Origin: CAVVYW01 sp963752605
GTDB lineage: Bacteria; Actinomycetota; Thermoleophilia; Solirubrobacterales; 70-9
NCBI GenBank assembly: GCA_963752605.1
Contig: CAVVYW010000006.1
Span: 310,001 to 374,000 of the forward strand
Reading direction: 5' to 3'
Length of the DNA: 64,000 nucleotides
Position numbers and translations under genes: made by a program. The notes under the pieces were generated by a model. It ran no database searches. It was not told where the DNA came from and saw nothing but the letters and a program-made list of their open reading frames with translations. Shown here in pieces: positions 18,435 to 26,549 of this stretch; positions within the stretch are counted from its first letter, which is position 1, and every line of letters starts with the position of its first letter.

Positions 18435-19181
18435 CTAGTCGACGTCGCGGCGGCGCAGCAGCGCGGCCGCTGCCGCGAACAGGGCGCCGATCCACGCAAG
18501 CTCGAGCGCCAGCGCGGCCCATGGCTCGAGGTATTCGACGTCCGGCGTCCCGGCGTTGTCGGGGGAAATCCCTTGGACCGAGCTGGGCAGGCCGCCAGTC
18601 GGGCTGAAGCGCTCCGCCCCCGGGGCGAGCGCCCCCAGCGTGGTGTCGACGACGAAGAGCATGACCAGGACGAAGACGATCGCGGTCGGCTGGTTTCGGA
18701 TCAGCCCGCCGATGCAGACCCCCAGCGCGCCGAACAGTGCGGCCACCCCGGCGTTCCGGGCAAACTGCTCGATCAGATCGGCGAGATCCGGGGTCGGCTG
18801 GTCGCGCGCCTCGAGGATCACGGTTCCGATGACGCCGATCACGATCGAGATCGCGATCGAAAGCAGCGCGCCGGCGGCCGCGAAGGCGAGGAGCTTCCCG
18901 AACAGGAAGCGCACCCGAAGCGGGGCCGCCAACAGCGAGCTCGTGATCGTCCGATGGCGCCACTCCCCTGTGATCCCAACGATCCCGAGGATCAGGATGA
19001 AGAGTCCCGTGGGGTCGGCCAGGAACACGTCTTGAAGCGCCGTGTCCTTCGTCAGGTCGTCGCTGAGGATCGCGGACGCGGTCACGAACACGATCGCGAG
19101 CGCGATCGAGACTCCCGCGAGGGCCCAGAAGGTCCTCGTCGTCCGGAGCTTGATCAGCTCGGCGCGGAGGAGCGCCTTCAC
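18435..19181 (-). CDS. ABC transporter permease (ABC-2 type)
   Basis: A 248-residue membrane protein with about six hydrophobic segments, beginning MKALLRAELIKLRTTRTFWALAG, the typical cytoplasmic entry of ABC-2 permeases that lack substrate-binding partners. The start overlaps the stop of the ATPase gene by 4 nt, so both are co-translated. It likely pairs with that ATPase to export a lipid, drug or peptide. It ends directly against the converging siroheme synthase gene. Substrate unknown. Confidence 0.85.
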   Translation of the reverse strand: MKALLRAELIKLRTTRTFWALAGVSIALAIVFVTASAILSDDLTKDTALQDVFLADPTGLFILILGIVGITGEWRHRTITSSLLAAPLRVRFLFGKLLAFAAAGALLSIAISIVIGVIGTVILEARDQPTPDLADLIEQFARNAGVAALFGALGVCIGGLIRNQPTAIVFVLVMLFVVDTTLGALAPGAERFSPTGGLPSSVQGISPDNAGTPDVEYLEPWAALALELAWIGALFAAAAALLRRRDVD

Positions 19182-20092
19182 GCCTGGTCCTGCTTCGCCG
19201 GGTCGTCGCCGGTCAGCTCCATGAAGACGTCCTCGAGCGAGCGCGAGACCTGGGTCAGCTCCGAGAGCGCGACCTGCTTCTCGTTCGCCGCCGCCCCGAC
19301 CGCCTCACTGGTCGAGCCACTGACGAGTAGAGCGCCCGAAGGACCGTCGGCGTAGGCGATCCCAGCGGCGTCGAGCGCCCCGGACAGCGCCTTCGAATCG
19401 GGGGCGCGGACGCGGACCACCGCGCCGCCGCCGCCGTGGATGACCTGGTCGATCGGGCCGCTCGCGCGGAGCTCCCCGTGTGAGATCACGACGATGTCGT
19501 CGACGCTCTGCGAGACCTCCGAGAGCAGGTGCGAGGAGACGAGGACGGCGCGGCCCTTTGCCGCCTCGGCGCGAAGCAGGTCCCGCATCCAGCGGATCCC
19601 GGGCGGGTCGAGCCCGTTCGCCGGCTCGTCGAGGATCAGCACGTCGGGGTCCCCGAGCAGAGCGGCGGCGATCGCGAGCCGCTGTCGCATTCCCATCGAA
19701 TAGCCCTTGACCCGGCGGTTCGCCGCGTCGGCGATCCCCGTCAATTCGAGGACCTCCTCTACCCGCTCGCGCGGATGATCGCCCGCAGCGGCGAGGATCC
19801 GGAGGTGGTTGCGCCCCGTCCTGCCCGGGTGGAAGCTCGCATCCTCGAGGACCGCGCCGACATGGTCGCTCGGATGCGGCAGGTCGCCGTAGAGGGTCCC
19901 GTCGAATGTGGCCGTGCCCTCGTCGATCCCGATCAGCCCGAGCAGCATTCGGATCGTGGTGCTCTTGCCGGCCCCGTTCGGCCCGAGGAAGCCGGTTACC
20001 CGCCCCGCCTGGACCTCGAAGGAGAGGCCGAGGACGGCCTGCACAGACCCGAAGCGCTTGCTGACTCCGCCGATCTCGATCGCCGACATCAA
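19178..20092 (-). CDS. ABC transporter ATP-binding protein
   Basis: A 304-residue ATPase. Walker A is GPNGAGKSTT (near residue 35), the signature region is YSMGMRQRLAIAAALL, Walker B is VLILDEPANGLDPPG, and the switch His is in VLVSSHLLSE. The C-terminal ~80 residues form an extra domain (VVRVRAPDSKALSGALDAAG), common in ATPases paired with ABC-2 permeases. The permease follows with a 4-nt overlap. An alternative ATG is the second codon. It probably drives export. Confidence 0.92.
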   Translation of the reverse strand: MMSAIEIGGVSKRFGSVQAVLGLSFEVQAGRVTGFLGPNGAGKSTTIRMLLGLIGIDEGTATFDGTLYGDLPHPSDHVGAVLEDASFHPGRTGRNHLRILAAAGDHPRERVEEVLELTGIADAANRRVKGYSMGMRQRLAIAAALLGDPDVLILDEPANGLDPPGIRWMRDLLRAEAAKGRAVLVSSHLLSEVSQSVDDIVVISHGELRASGPIDQVIHGGGGAVVRVRAPDSKALSGALDAAGIAYADGPSGALLVSGSTSEAVGAAANEKQVALSELTQVSRSLEDVFMELTGDDPAKQDQA

Positions 20093-20185
20093 CCGAGCCT
20101 ATTGCCAGGACGGCGGCCGCCGGGTACGGCTAGCTCGACTTCGCCCCGCGGGTCAGCAGCGCCTGCCAGACGACCACCAGCGGGC

Positions 20186-20977
20186 CTAGCCCGCCGGCAG
20201 CGCGTAGATCGCGACCGCGGCGAACTGGAAGGCCGCGGCGACGATCACCAGGAGGTGGAAGATCTCGTGGTAGCCGAAGACCTCGGGGTTCGGGTCCGGG
20301 CTCTTGCGGGCGTAGACGATCGCGCCGGCGGTGTACAGCGCGCCGCCGAGCGCGACCAGGCCGAAGCCGAGCGGCCCCAGCTCCTCCCACATCTGCGGGA
20401 AGGCGAGCAGCGCGATCCACCCCGTCGAGAGATACACCGCCGCGGTCACCGGCTTCGGCGCGTTCCACCAGGCGAGGTTGAGGACGATCCCGGCGAGCGC
20501 GCAGCCCCAGACCGAGATCAGGATCACGTCGGCGAGCGTCCCGTGCAGCACCAGCAGCGCGAAGGGCGTGTAGGTGCCGGCGATCAGGAAGAAGATCATC
20601 GTGTGGTCGAGCCGGCGCATCCAGCGGCGCGCGACCGGCTTCCAGTCCACCCGGTGATAGAGGGCGCTGACTCCGAGCAGGGCCGAGAGGCTGGCGGCGT
20701 AGATCGCGGCGGCGAGGGTCGCCTCGCCCTCCGGGGCGAAGATCACCAGCGCGGCGCCTGCGACCAGCGAGGCGAAGAACGCCCACTGGTGGGAGACACC
20801 GCGGAGGCGGGGCTTCGGGATGGCGTTGGCGGCATCCGCCGCCTTCGCCTTCGCAGTGGTGATGCTCCGGCCCGCGGCGTCCCTGGCGGCGTCGAACCGC
20901 TCACCCGCCGCGTCCGCGGCACCGCGCGCCGCGTCGAGCGGGTCAGGCCCCGAGTGAGTCTGGTCCCCAGCCGTCAT
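20186..20977 (-). CDS. Hemolysin III / PAQR-family membrane protein
   Basis: A 263-residue protein with seven predicted membrane helices. Family residues are visible: LYHRVDW (first metal-site His), LDHTMIFFLIAGTYTPF, and GYHEIFHLLV near the C-terminus (two further His). In related AdipoR/PAQR proteins these His bind zinc and act as a ceramidase- or hydrolase-like centre; bacterial members are mostly uncharacterised. The first ~50 residues (DAARGAADAAGERFDAARD) are an alanine-rich soluble helix not usual in the core family. The ATG at 20977 was taken; further upstream reading overlaps nrdR antisense. The 93 bp to the ABC ATPase gene show no feature. Confidence 0.85.
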   Translation of the reverse strand: MTAGDQTHSGPDPLDAARGAADAAGERFDAARDAAGRSITTAKAKAADAANAIPKPRLRGVSHQWAFFASLVAGAALVIFAPEGEATLAAAIYAASLSALLGVSALYHRVDWKPVARRWMRRLDHTMIFFLIAGTYTPFALLVLHGTLADVILISVWGCALAGIVLNLAWWNAPKPVTAAVYLSTGWIALLAFPQMWEELGPLGFGLVALGGALYTAGAIVYARKSPDPNPEVFGYHEIFHLLVIVAAAFQFAAVAIYALPAG

Positions 20978-21083
20978 CGCCCACAACATAACCGCGGCGC
21001 GGGCCGCGGTCTCCGGTCCGTGGCCCTCCTCACACCGGCGCTCCCCGCGCAGAGCGGAAAACCTGGGCGGTCCCGTGCCTGTG

Positions 21084-21099
21084 CCACTAGATATAGCGC
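21084..21099 (+). promoter_or_regulatory. Candidate NrdR box upstream of nrdR
   Basis: The 16-nt element CCACTAGATATAGCGC agrees with the palindromic NrdR-box consensus (acaCwAtATaTwgtgt) at about twelve positions, including the central CTA-ATATAG core. A weaker similar sequence lies at 21124-21139, about 40 bp centre to centre and overlapping the proposed -10. The spacing is longer than the usual ~31 bp, so the second box is uncertain. It would allow autoregulation of the nrdR-nrdJ operon. Confidence 0.5.
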
Positions 21100-21130
21100 C
21101 TCGCAGCTTTGATCCAACCCCTGTACCTAG

Positions 21131-21136
21131 TAGACT
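21131..21136 (+). promoter_or_regulatory. Candidate -10 box for leaderless nrdR transcript
   Basis: TAGACT fits the TANNNT -10 pattern. It lies 7 nt before the nrdR ATG, so transcription would start at or next to the start codon. No Shine-Dalgarno is present between the box and the ATG. Confidence 0.45.
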
Positions 21137-21143
21137 CTGGCCA

Positions 21144-21656
21144 ATGCACTGTCCCACCTGCGACTCGCCGACCCGCACGCTCGAGACCCGCCGCGCCGAG
21201 GACGGCGCCGCCGTACGCCGGCGGCGGGAGTGCCGCGAGTGCGGCCGGCGGTTCACCACCTTCGAGCGGCGCGAGCACGAGCCGGCCGTTGTCCTCAAGA
21301 AGAGTGGGGAGCGGCAGCGGTTCGACCGCGGCAAGCTGACCCGCGCGCTGACCCGCGCCACCCACAAGCTCGACATCGATCCGCGGGAGCTCGAGCTGAT
21401 CGTGAACCGGATCGAGGGCGAGGCCGAGAGCTCCGGGGGCGAGCTGAGCGCCGAGCGGATCAGCGAGATGTGTCTCGACGGACTGGACGCGATCGATCAT
21501 CGCGCCTATCTGCAGTTTGCGGGAACCCTTCCGGACGCCACTTCCGGCCTCCCGAAAAATCCCCGCAAAGACGGGCGATCCGAGGGGTCTTCTGTCCGGT
21601 CCAAAGAGGATGCTCCACGGCCCACCCCCGCACAGCGAACGAGAGGAGATAGGTGA
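21144..21656 (+). CDS. nrdR: Transcriptional repressor NrdR
   Basis: ATP/dATP-sensing repressor of ribonucleotide reductase genes. It starts MHCPTCDSPTRTLETR with a zinc ribbon (CPTC ... CRECGRRFTTFER), followed by an ATP-cone domain (VVLKKSGERQRFDRGKL ... ALTRATHKL). The protein is 170 residues, slightly longer than usual (about 150), because of a hydrophilic C-terminal tail after AYLQFAG. The start was placed at the ATG with the zinc-ribbon cysteines immediately downstream; the longer in-frame GTG at 21075 would add residues that homologues do not have. The stop codon overlaps the nrdJ start (TGATG), indicating one operon. Confidence 0.92.
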   Translation: MHCPTCDSPTRTLETRRAEDGAAVRRRRECRECGRRFTTFERREHEPAVVLKKSGERQRFDRGKLTRALTRATHKLDIDPRELELIVNRIEGEAESSGGELSAERISEMCLDGLDAIDHRAYLQFAGTLPDATSGLPKNPRKDGRSEGSSVRSKEDAPRPTPAQRTRGDR

Positions 21657-24498
21657 TGGCCAGGGCCGCCCAGAAGCCAGGGAAGACGACCGAGAGGGGC
21701 CTTGTCATCGAGCGCCGCTTCTCCACTCCGGGGGTCCACCCCTTCGACGAGCTCGAGTGGGAGACCCGCGACGCGGTCATCGGCGATCGAAGCGGAGGGA
21801 CCCGGCCTTCGAGCAGAAGGGCGTCGAGTTCCCGAAGACCTGGACGCAGAACGCGACCAACATCGTCGCCCAGAAGTACTTCCGCGGCCGACCCGACTCC
21901 GAGGAGCGCGAGAGCTCCGTCAAGCAGATGGTGAGCCGAGTGGCGGGCCGGATCGCCGAGGCCGGCCGCGACGCCGGCTACTTCGCCACGGAGGATGACG
22001 GCGACGCCTTCGAGGCCGAGCTGACCTCGATCCTCGTCAACCAGATGGCGGCCTTCAACAGCCCCGTCTGGTTCAACGTCGGCTGGAAGCAGCCCGGCTC
22101 GGAGCAGGCGTCAGCCTGCTTCATCCTCAGCGTCGAGGACGACATGGACTCGATCCTCGACTGGAACACCAAGGAAGGGATCATCTTCAAGGGGGGCTCG
22201 GGCTCCGGCATCAACCTCTCCAAGATCCGCGGCTCGATGGAGTCGCTCTCCAAGGGAGGGATCGCCTCCGGCCCCGTCAGCTTCATGCGCGGCGCCGACT
22301 CCTGGGCCGGCGCGATCAAGTCGGGCGGCGGCACCCGCCGCGCCGCCAAGATGGTCGTGCTCGACGTCGACCATCCGGACATCGAGAAGTTCATCTGGTG
22401 CAAGGCCGACGAGGAGAAGAAGGCGGCGGCGCTGAAGGCAGCCGACTTCGACATGCGGCTGGACTCCGACGCGTTCGCCTCGGTCCAGTTCCAGAACGCC
22501 AACAACTCCGTGCGGGTCACCGACGAGTTCATGCAGGCCGTCGAGAACGACGACGACTGGGACCTCACCGCCCGCACCGACGGCAGCCCGATCAAGACGG
22601 TGAAGGCGCGCGACCTGATGAACCAGATCGCGGACGCCGCCTGGCAGTGCGCGGATCCGGGCGTCCAGTACGACACGACGATCAACCGGTGGCACACCGA
22701 CCCGAACACCGGGCCGATCACCGCCTCCAATCCCTGCTCCGAGTACATGTCGATCGACGACTCGGCCTGCAACCTCGCCTCGCTCAACCTGATGAAGTTC
22801 CGCCGCGAGGACGGCAGCGTCGACGTCGACGACTTCGTCCACGCCGTGGACATCGTCTTCCTCGCCCAGGAGATCCTGGTCGGCTTCTCCAGCTACCCGA
22901 CGGAGAAGATCACCGAGAACGCGAGGGCCTTCCGCCAGCTCGGCCTCGGCTACGCCAACCTCGGCGCCCTGCTGATGGCGAACGGCCTGCCCTACGACTC
23001 AGACGAGGGACGGGCGGTCGCCGCGTCGATCACCGCCCTGATGACGGGCCGCGGCTACCGCAAGTCGGCCGAAGTCGCGGCCGCGATGGGTCCCTACGAC
23101 GGCTACGAGGTGAACCGCGAGCCGCACAACCAGGTGATGCGGATGCACCAGGCTGCCGCCTACGAGATCACCGACGAGCTGGTCGACGAGGGACTGCTGC
23201 ACGCGGCCCGCGAGTCATGGGACGAGGCGGTGGCGCTGGGCGAGCAGCACGGCTACCGCAACGCCCAGGCGACCGTGCTCGCCCCGACCGGGACGATCAG
23301 CTTCCTGATGGATTGCGACACCACGGGGATCGAGCCCGACTTCTCCCTGGTCAAGTTCAAGGAGCTGGTCGGCGGCGGCCAGATGAAGATCGTCAACCGC
23401 TCGGTCAACCTGGCGCTGGAGACGCTCGGCTACTCCCCGACGGAGATCGAGCAGATCGACGCCTACATCAACGAGCACAACACGATCATCGGGGCGCCCG
23501 GCCTGAAGGACGAGCACCTCGAGGTCTTCGACGTGGCGGTCGGCGAGCGCTCGATCTCGCACACCGGCCACATCGAGATGATGGGCGCCACCCAGCCCTT
23601 CCTCTCGGGCGCGATCTCGAAGACGGTCAACCTGCCCGAGTCGGCGAGCATCGAGGACATCGCCGACGCCTACACGCTCGGCTGGAAGCAGGGCCTGAAG
23701 GCCCTGGCGATCTACCGCGACGGCTCGAAGACCGCGCAGGCGCTGAAGACCAAGGGCTCGGAGAAGAAGGAGGAGCCCGCTGAGGCGGCGAGCCCGGCTG
23801 AGCCGGAGCGCCACAAGATGCCGCGGGAGCGCGAGTCGATCACCCACAAGTTCACGATCGGCATGCACGAGGGCTACATCACCGCCGGCAAGTACGAGGA
23901 TGGGTCCCTCGGCGAGATCTTCCTCACGGGCATCGGCAAGGAGGGCTCGACGATCAAGGGCCTGATGAACGCCTTCGCCACCGCGATCTCGATCGGCCTC
24001 CAGTACGGGGTGCCGCTCCAGGACTTCGTCGACAAGTTCAGCTACATGCGCTTCGAGCCTGAGGGCGTGACCCGCAACCCGGAGATCCCGTTCGCCAAGT
24101 CGATGCCCGACTACATCATGCGCTGGCTGGCAAGCCGGTTCATCGACGACGTCGACTACCTCGACCGACTCGGGATCCAGACCGACGAGGTCCGGGCCCG
24201 GAACGAGGCGCAGCAGGCGCTGCCGATAGAGGAAGGCAACGGCCATTCCAAGGAGTCGAACGGCCATGGCAACGGCAAGGCGAACGGCCACGCCAACGGC
24301 GAGGCCACGGCCGAGCCCGCCGCCGAGGCGGAGTCCCAGCCGGCCGCCGAAGCGCTGACCGACTCACCGCCGGTGCACCCGGCGAGGATGGAGGGCCTCG
24401 ACCTCGGGCCGGCCTGCGACCAGTGCGGCTCGATGATGCAGCGGACGGGCTCCTGCTACACCTGCCCGAGCTGCGGCAATAACACCGGCTGCGGATAG
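21656..24498 (+). CDS. nrdJ: Adenosylcobalamin-dependent class II ribonucleotide reductase, one frameshift
   Basis: Reduces ribonucleotides to deoxyribonucleotides using coenzyme B12, without oxygen requirement. An AGGAGA ribosome site lies just upstream, inside nrdR. The first ~44 codons (MARAAQKPGKTTERG...) and the rest are in different frames: one base is missing near 21785-21795, after which DPAFEQKGVEFPKTW continues. Family features: SACFILSVEDD, FKGGSGSGINLS, NPCSEYMSIDDSACNL (active-site Cys and Glu), PTGTISFLMDCDTTGIEPDF, and a C-terminal redox tail with paired cysteines (CDQCGS, CYTCPSCG). A Gly/Asn/His-rich linker (NGHGNGKANGHANG) precedes that tail. About 947 residues after repair. 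Confidence 0.92.
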
Positions 24499-24515
24499 CC
24501 GCGTAGGCTAGGTGG

Positions 24516-24782
24516 GTGGCCGACTGCACCCACCTCGACCAGATCACGGCCCCGATCCCGGATGAGGTCGCCGGCTGCGAGGAGTGCCTGAAGACCGGCG
24601 ACAGCTGGGTCCACCTGCGTGAGTGCCGGAGCTGCGGCAAGATCGGCTGCTGCGACTCCTCTCCCAATAGGCACGCGAGCAAGCACGCCGCCGAGAGCAG
24701 CCACCCGATCGTCAGCTCGATGGAGCCCGGCGAGGACTGGTCCTACTGCTACGTCGACGACCTGATGTTCGTGCTGCGCTGA
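24516..24782 (+). CDS. UBP-type zinc-finger protein
   Basis: An 88-residue single zinc-finger domain of the UBP (ubiquitin-hydrolase zinc finger) type that occurs as a stand-alone protein in many bacteria. Cys/His spacing is visible: CTHLDQ, GCEECLKTG, LRECRSCGKIGCCDSS, then RHASKHAAESSHPIV. There is no enzymatic domain. In bacteria the role is unknown. The start is GTG; TAGGCT at 24504-24509 is 6 nt upstream without a ribosome site, suggesting leaderless translation, although it closely follows nrdJ. Confidence 0.85.
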   Translation: MADCTHLDQITAPIPDEVAGCEECLKTGDSWVHLRECRSCGKIGCCDSSPNRHASKHAAESSHPIVSSMEPGEDWSYCYVDDLMFVLR

Positions 24783-24789
24783 GCCGCGC

Positions 24790-25317
24790 TCAGCAGTTCT
24801 CCGAGGAGTCCTTGAGGTTGCAGTTGTCCGCCGCGGCCTCGCGCGGGCAGAGCCTCTCGGCGTCGGCCACCTTCCCGAGCAGGACGAGGAGCTGCTCGCG
24901 CTCCTCGGGATCGAGCGCCGAGACCATCTTCTCCTCCCCCTCCGCGATCGCCCGATCAGCTTCGGCGACCAGCTCGGATCCGCTCTCGCTCAGCTCCACC
25001 ACGTAGCGGCGCTTGTCGCTCTCATGGCGGTAGCGCTCGATCAGGCCCCGCTCCGCGAGCTGTCCGGTCAGCGTCGCCATGTTGCTGTAGTCGAGCCCGA
25101 GCGCCTCGGCCAACGACGCCTGGGATGCGGTGCCCAGCGTCTCGAGCTGCTTGAGCACGATGTAGTGGTGGGCGCTCAGATCGAGCGGCTTCAGCATTCG
25201 CCGGAAGCGCCCCATCGTGGTGCCGCCGAGCGTCGAGAGGATCAGCCCGAACGGGAGACCGTCCCTGGGTGAGGAGAACCGTGGGGCTTGGGCTTGGGGT
25301 GTGGTCGCGGATTCCAT
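24790..25317 (-). CDS. MarR-family transcriptional regulator
   Basis: A 175-residue winged-helix regulator. Core: SAHHYIVLKQLETLGTASQASLAEALGLDYSNMATLTGQLAERGLIERYRHESDKRR, the MarR DNA-binding domain with the wing at about residues 95-105. The C-terminus ends in two cysteines (DNCNLKDSSENC), which could make it redox-responsive; that is inference. It is transcribed divergently from yceI across a 132-bp AT-richer spacer with palindromic repeats, so it probably controls itself and the YceI/FMN-reductase pair. Reading can be extended upstream to 25968 only by overlapping yceI. Confidence 0.88.
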   Translation of the reverse strand: MESATTPQAQAPRFSSPRDGLPFGLILSTLGGTTMGRFRRMLKPLDLSAHHYIVLKQLETLGTASQASLAEALGLDYSNMATLTGQLAERGLIERYRHESDKRRYVVELSESGSELVAEADRAIAEGEEKMVSALDPEEREQLLVLLGKVADAERLCPREAAADNCNLKDSSENC

Positions 25318-25369
25318 GTCGATTTGACGCCGGCTGTCTCGTCCTAAGGATGAGCGTGCTCCACGAATG

Positions 25370-25393
25370 ATAGTGGTTCTAACCAATAGTGGT
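25370..25393. promoter_or_regulatory. Candidate MarR operator between marR and yceI
   Basis: The sequence contains a perfect inverted repeat TGGTT-CT-AACCA at 25374-25385 and a direct repeat ATAGTGGT at 25370-25377 and 25386-25393. It is unusually AT-rich for this genome. A TATAAC -10-like box follows at 25398-25403 and an AAAGGAG ribosome site at 25437-25443 precedes the yceI ATG. The repeat would cover the -35 region of yceI. Confidence 0.5.
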
Positions 25394-25449
25394 AGGCTAT
25401 AACACTGGTAGTACACCATTACGGTTGGATACCACGAAAGGAGACCCAG

Positions 25450-25995
25450 ATGGCCACCACGACCCAGACGTTCGAAGGGACCTACCAGGGGGACACGGTG
25501 CACTCGAGCTTCGAGTTCAGCGTGCTCCACCAGGAGGTCGCCACGTTCAAGGGCACCCTTTCCGACGTCAGCGCGACGCTGACCGAGGAGGATGGCGAGC
25601 TGCGGCTCGAGGGCTCGGCCAAGCCGGAGTCCATCTCGATCCGCGAGCCGGAGGAGTTCCGCGCCCACGTGCTGGGCGAGGAGTTCTTCGACGTCGCCAA
25701 TCACCCCGAGCTCACCTTCCGCTCGACCAAGGTCGAGCTGAGCGCGGACGGGCGCGCCCGCGTAGAGGGCGAGCTCACGATCAAGGGCGTGACCCGCGAG
25801 GTCACCGCCGCCGGCACCTATGAGGCGCCGCGCGAGGGCAGCGGCGGCAGCCGCGCCGCGTTCGAGCTGGAGACCACGTTCGACCGCCGCGACTTCGGCT
25901 TCGACTGGCAGATGGAGCTGCCGGGCGGCGGCAACGCGGTCGCGTGGGACGTCACCCTCAAGGTCCACCTCGAGCTCCTGAAGGCGAGCGCGTAA
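25450..25995 (+). CDS. YceI-family lipocalin-like protein
   Basis: A 181-residue YceI domain, a beta-barrel that binds long isoprenoid or other lipid chains. It opens with the first strand FEGTYQGDTVHSSFEFSVLHQEVATFKG and continues with GEEFFDVANHPELTFRST and GELTIKGVTREVTAAGTYE, all family hallmarks. There is no signal peptide, so it is probably cytoplasmic, unlike the periplasmic E. coli protein. A strong ribosome site precedes the ATG. Two bases separate it from the FMN reductase gene, so both form an operon probably controlled by the divergent MarR regulator. Confidence 0.92.
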   Translation: MATTTQTFEGTYQGDTVHSSFEFSVLHQEVATFKGTLSDVSATLTEEDGELRLEGSAKPESISIREPEEFRAHVLGEEFFDVANHPELTFRSTKVELSADGRARVEGELTIKGVTREVTAAGTYEAPREGSGGSRAAFELETTFDRRDFGFDWQMELPGGGNAVAWDVTLKVHLELLKASA

Positions 25996-25997
25996 CG

Positions 25998-26549
25998 ATG
26001 AGAGTGCTCGCCATCTCAGGATCGCTGAGGCGCGAGTCGTACAACACCGCCCTGCTCCGGGCGGCAGCCGGACTGCTGCCGCCCGGGGTGGAGCTCGAGC
26101 AGCTCGAGATCGGCGACATCCCTCCCTACAACGAGGACGAAGACGGCGATCACGCTCCCGCGGCCGTCCATCGCATGCGCGACGCGATCGCCGAGGCCGA
26201 CGCCATCTTGATCAGCACGCCCGAGTACAACGCCTCCATCCCCGGCGTGCTGAAGAACGCGATCGACTGGGCCTCCCGCCCGTTTCCGGGCAACTCCCTG
26301 AGCGACAAGCCCGTGCTGGTGATCGGCGCCAGCACCGGGATGTTCGGCGCGGTCTGGGCGCAGGCGGAGCTGCGCAAGGTCCTCGACACCGTCGGCGCCC
26401 GCGTGATCGAGTCGGAGCTCGGCGTCGGCCAGGCGATTGATGCCTTCGCCGACGACGGCAGCCTTCGCGATCCGAACCTGCGCGAACGGCTCTCCGAGCA
26501 GCTGCGCTCGCTGCTGGGCGTCGCCGAGCTCGAGCCGACGACGGCCTAG
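25998..26549 (+). CDS. NADPH-dependent FMN reductase
   Basis: A 183-residue flavodoxin-like quinone or azo-type reductase. The FMN phosphate loop is SGSLRRESYNTALLRAA and the family segment STPEYNASIPGVLKNAIDW is intact. ATG at 25998 lies 2 nt after the yceI stop. Such enzymes reduce FMN, quinones, chromate or azo dyes. Together with MarR control and a lipid- or isoprenoid-binding YceI this suggests a small quinone or electrophile stress operon, which is inference. It converges with the amine oxidase with a 4-nt overlap. Confidence 0.9.
   Translation: MRVLAISGSLRRESYNTALLRAAAGLLPPGVELEQLEIGDIPPYNEDEDGDHAPAAVHRMRDAIAEADAILISTPEYNASIPGVLKNAIDWASRPFPGNSLSDKPVLVIGASTGMFGAVWAQAELRKVLDTVGARVIESELGVGQAIDAFADDGSLRDPNLRERLSEQLRSLLGVAELEPTTA

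Noticed and set aside
21540..21656. Riboswitch or nrdJ-type RNA element before nrdJ
   Set aside because: The bases lie within the nrdR coding frame and no conserved cobalamin B12 box could be placed; only a weak GCCACT similarity was seen.
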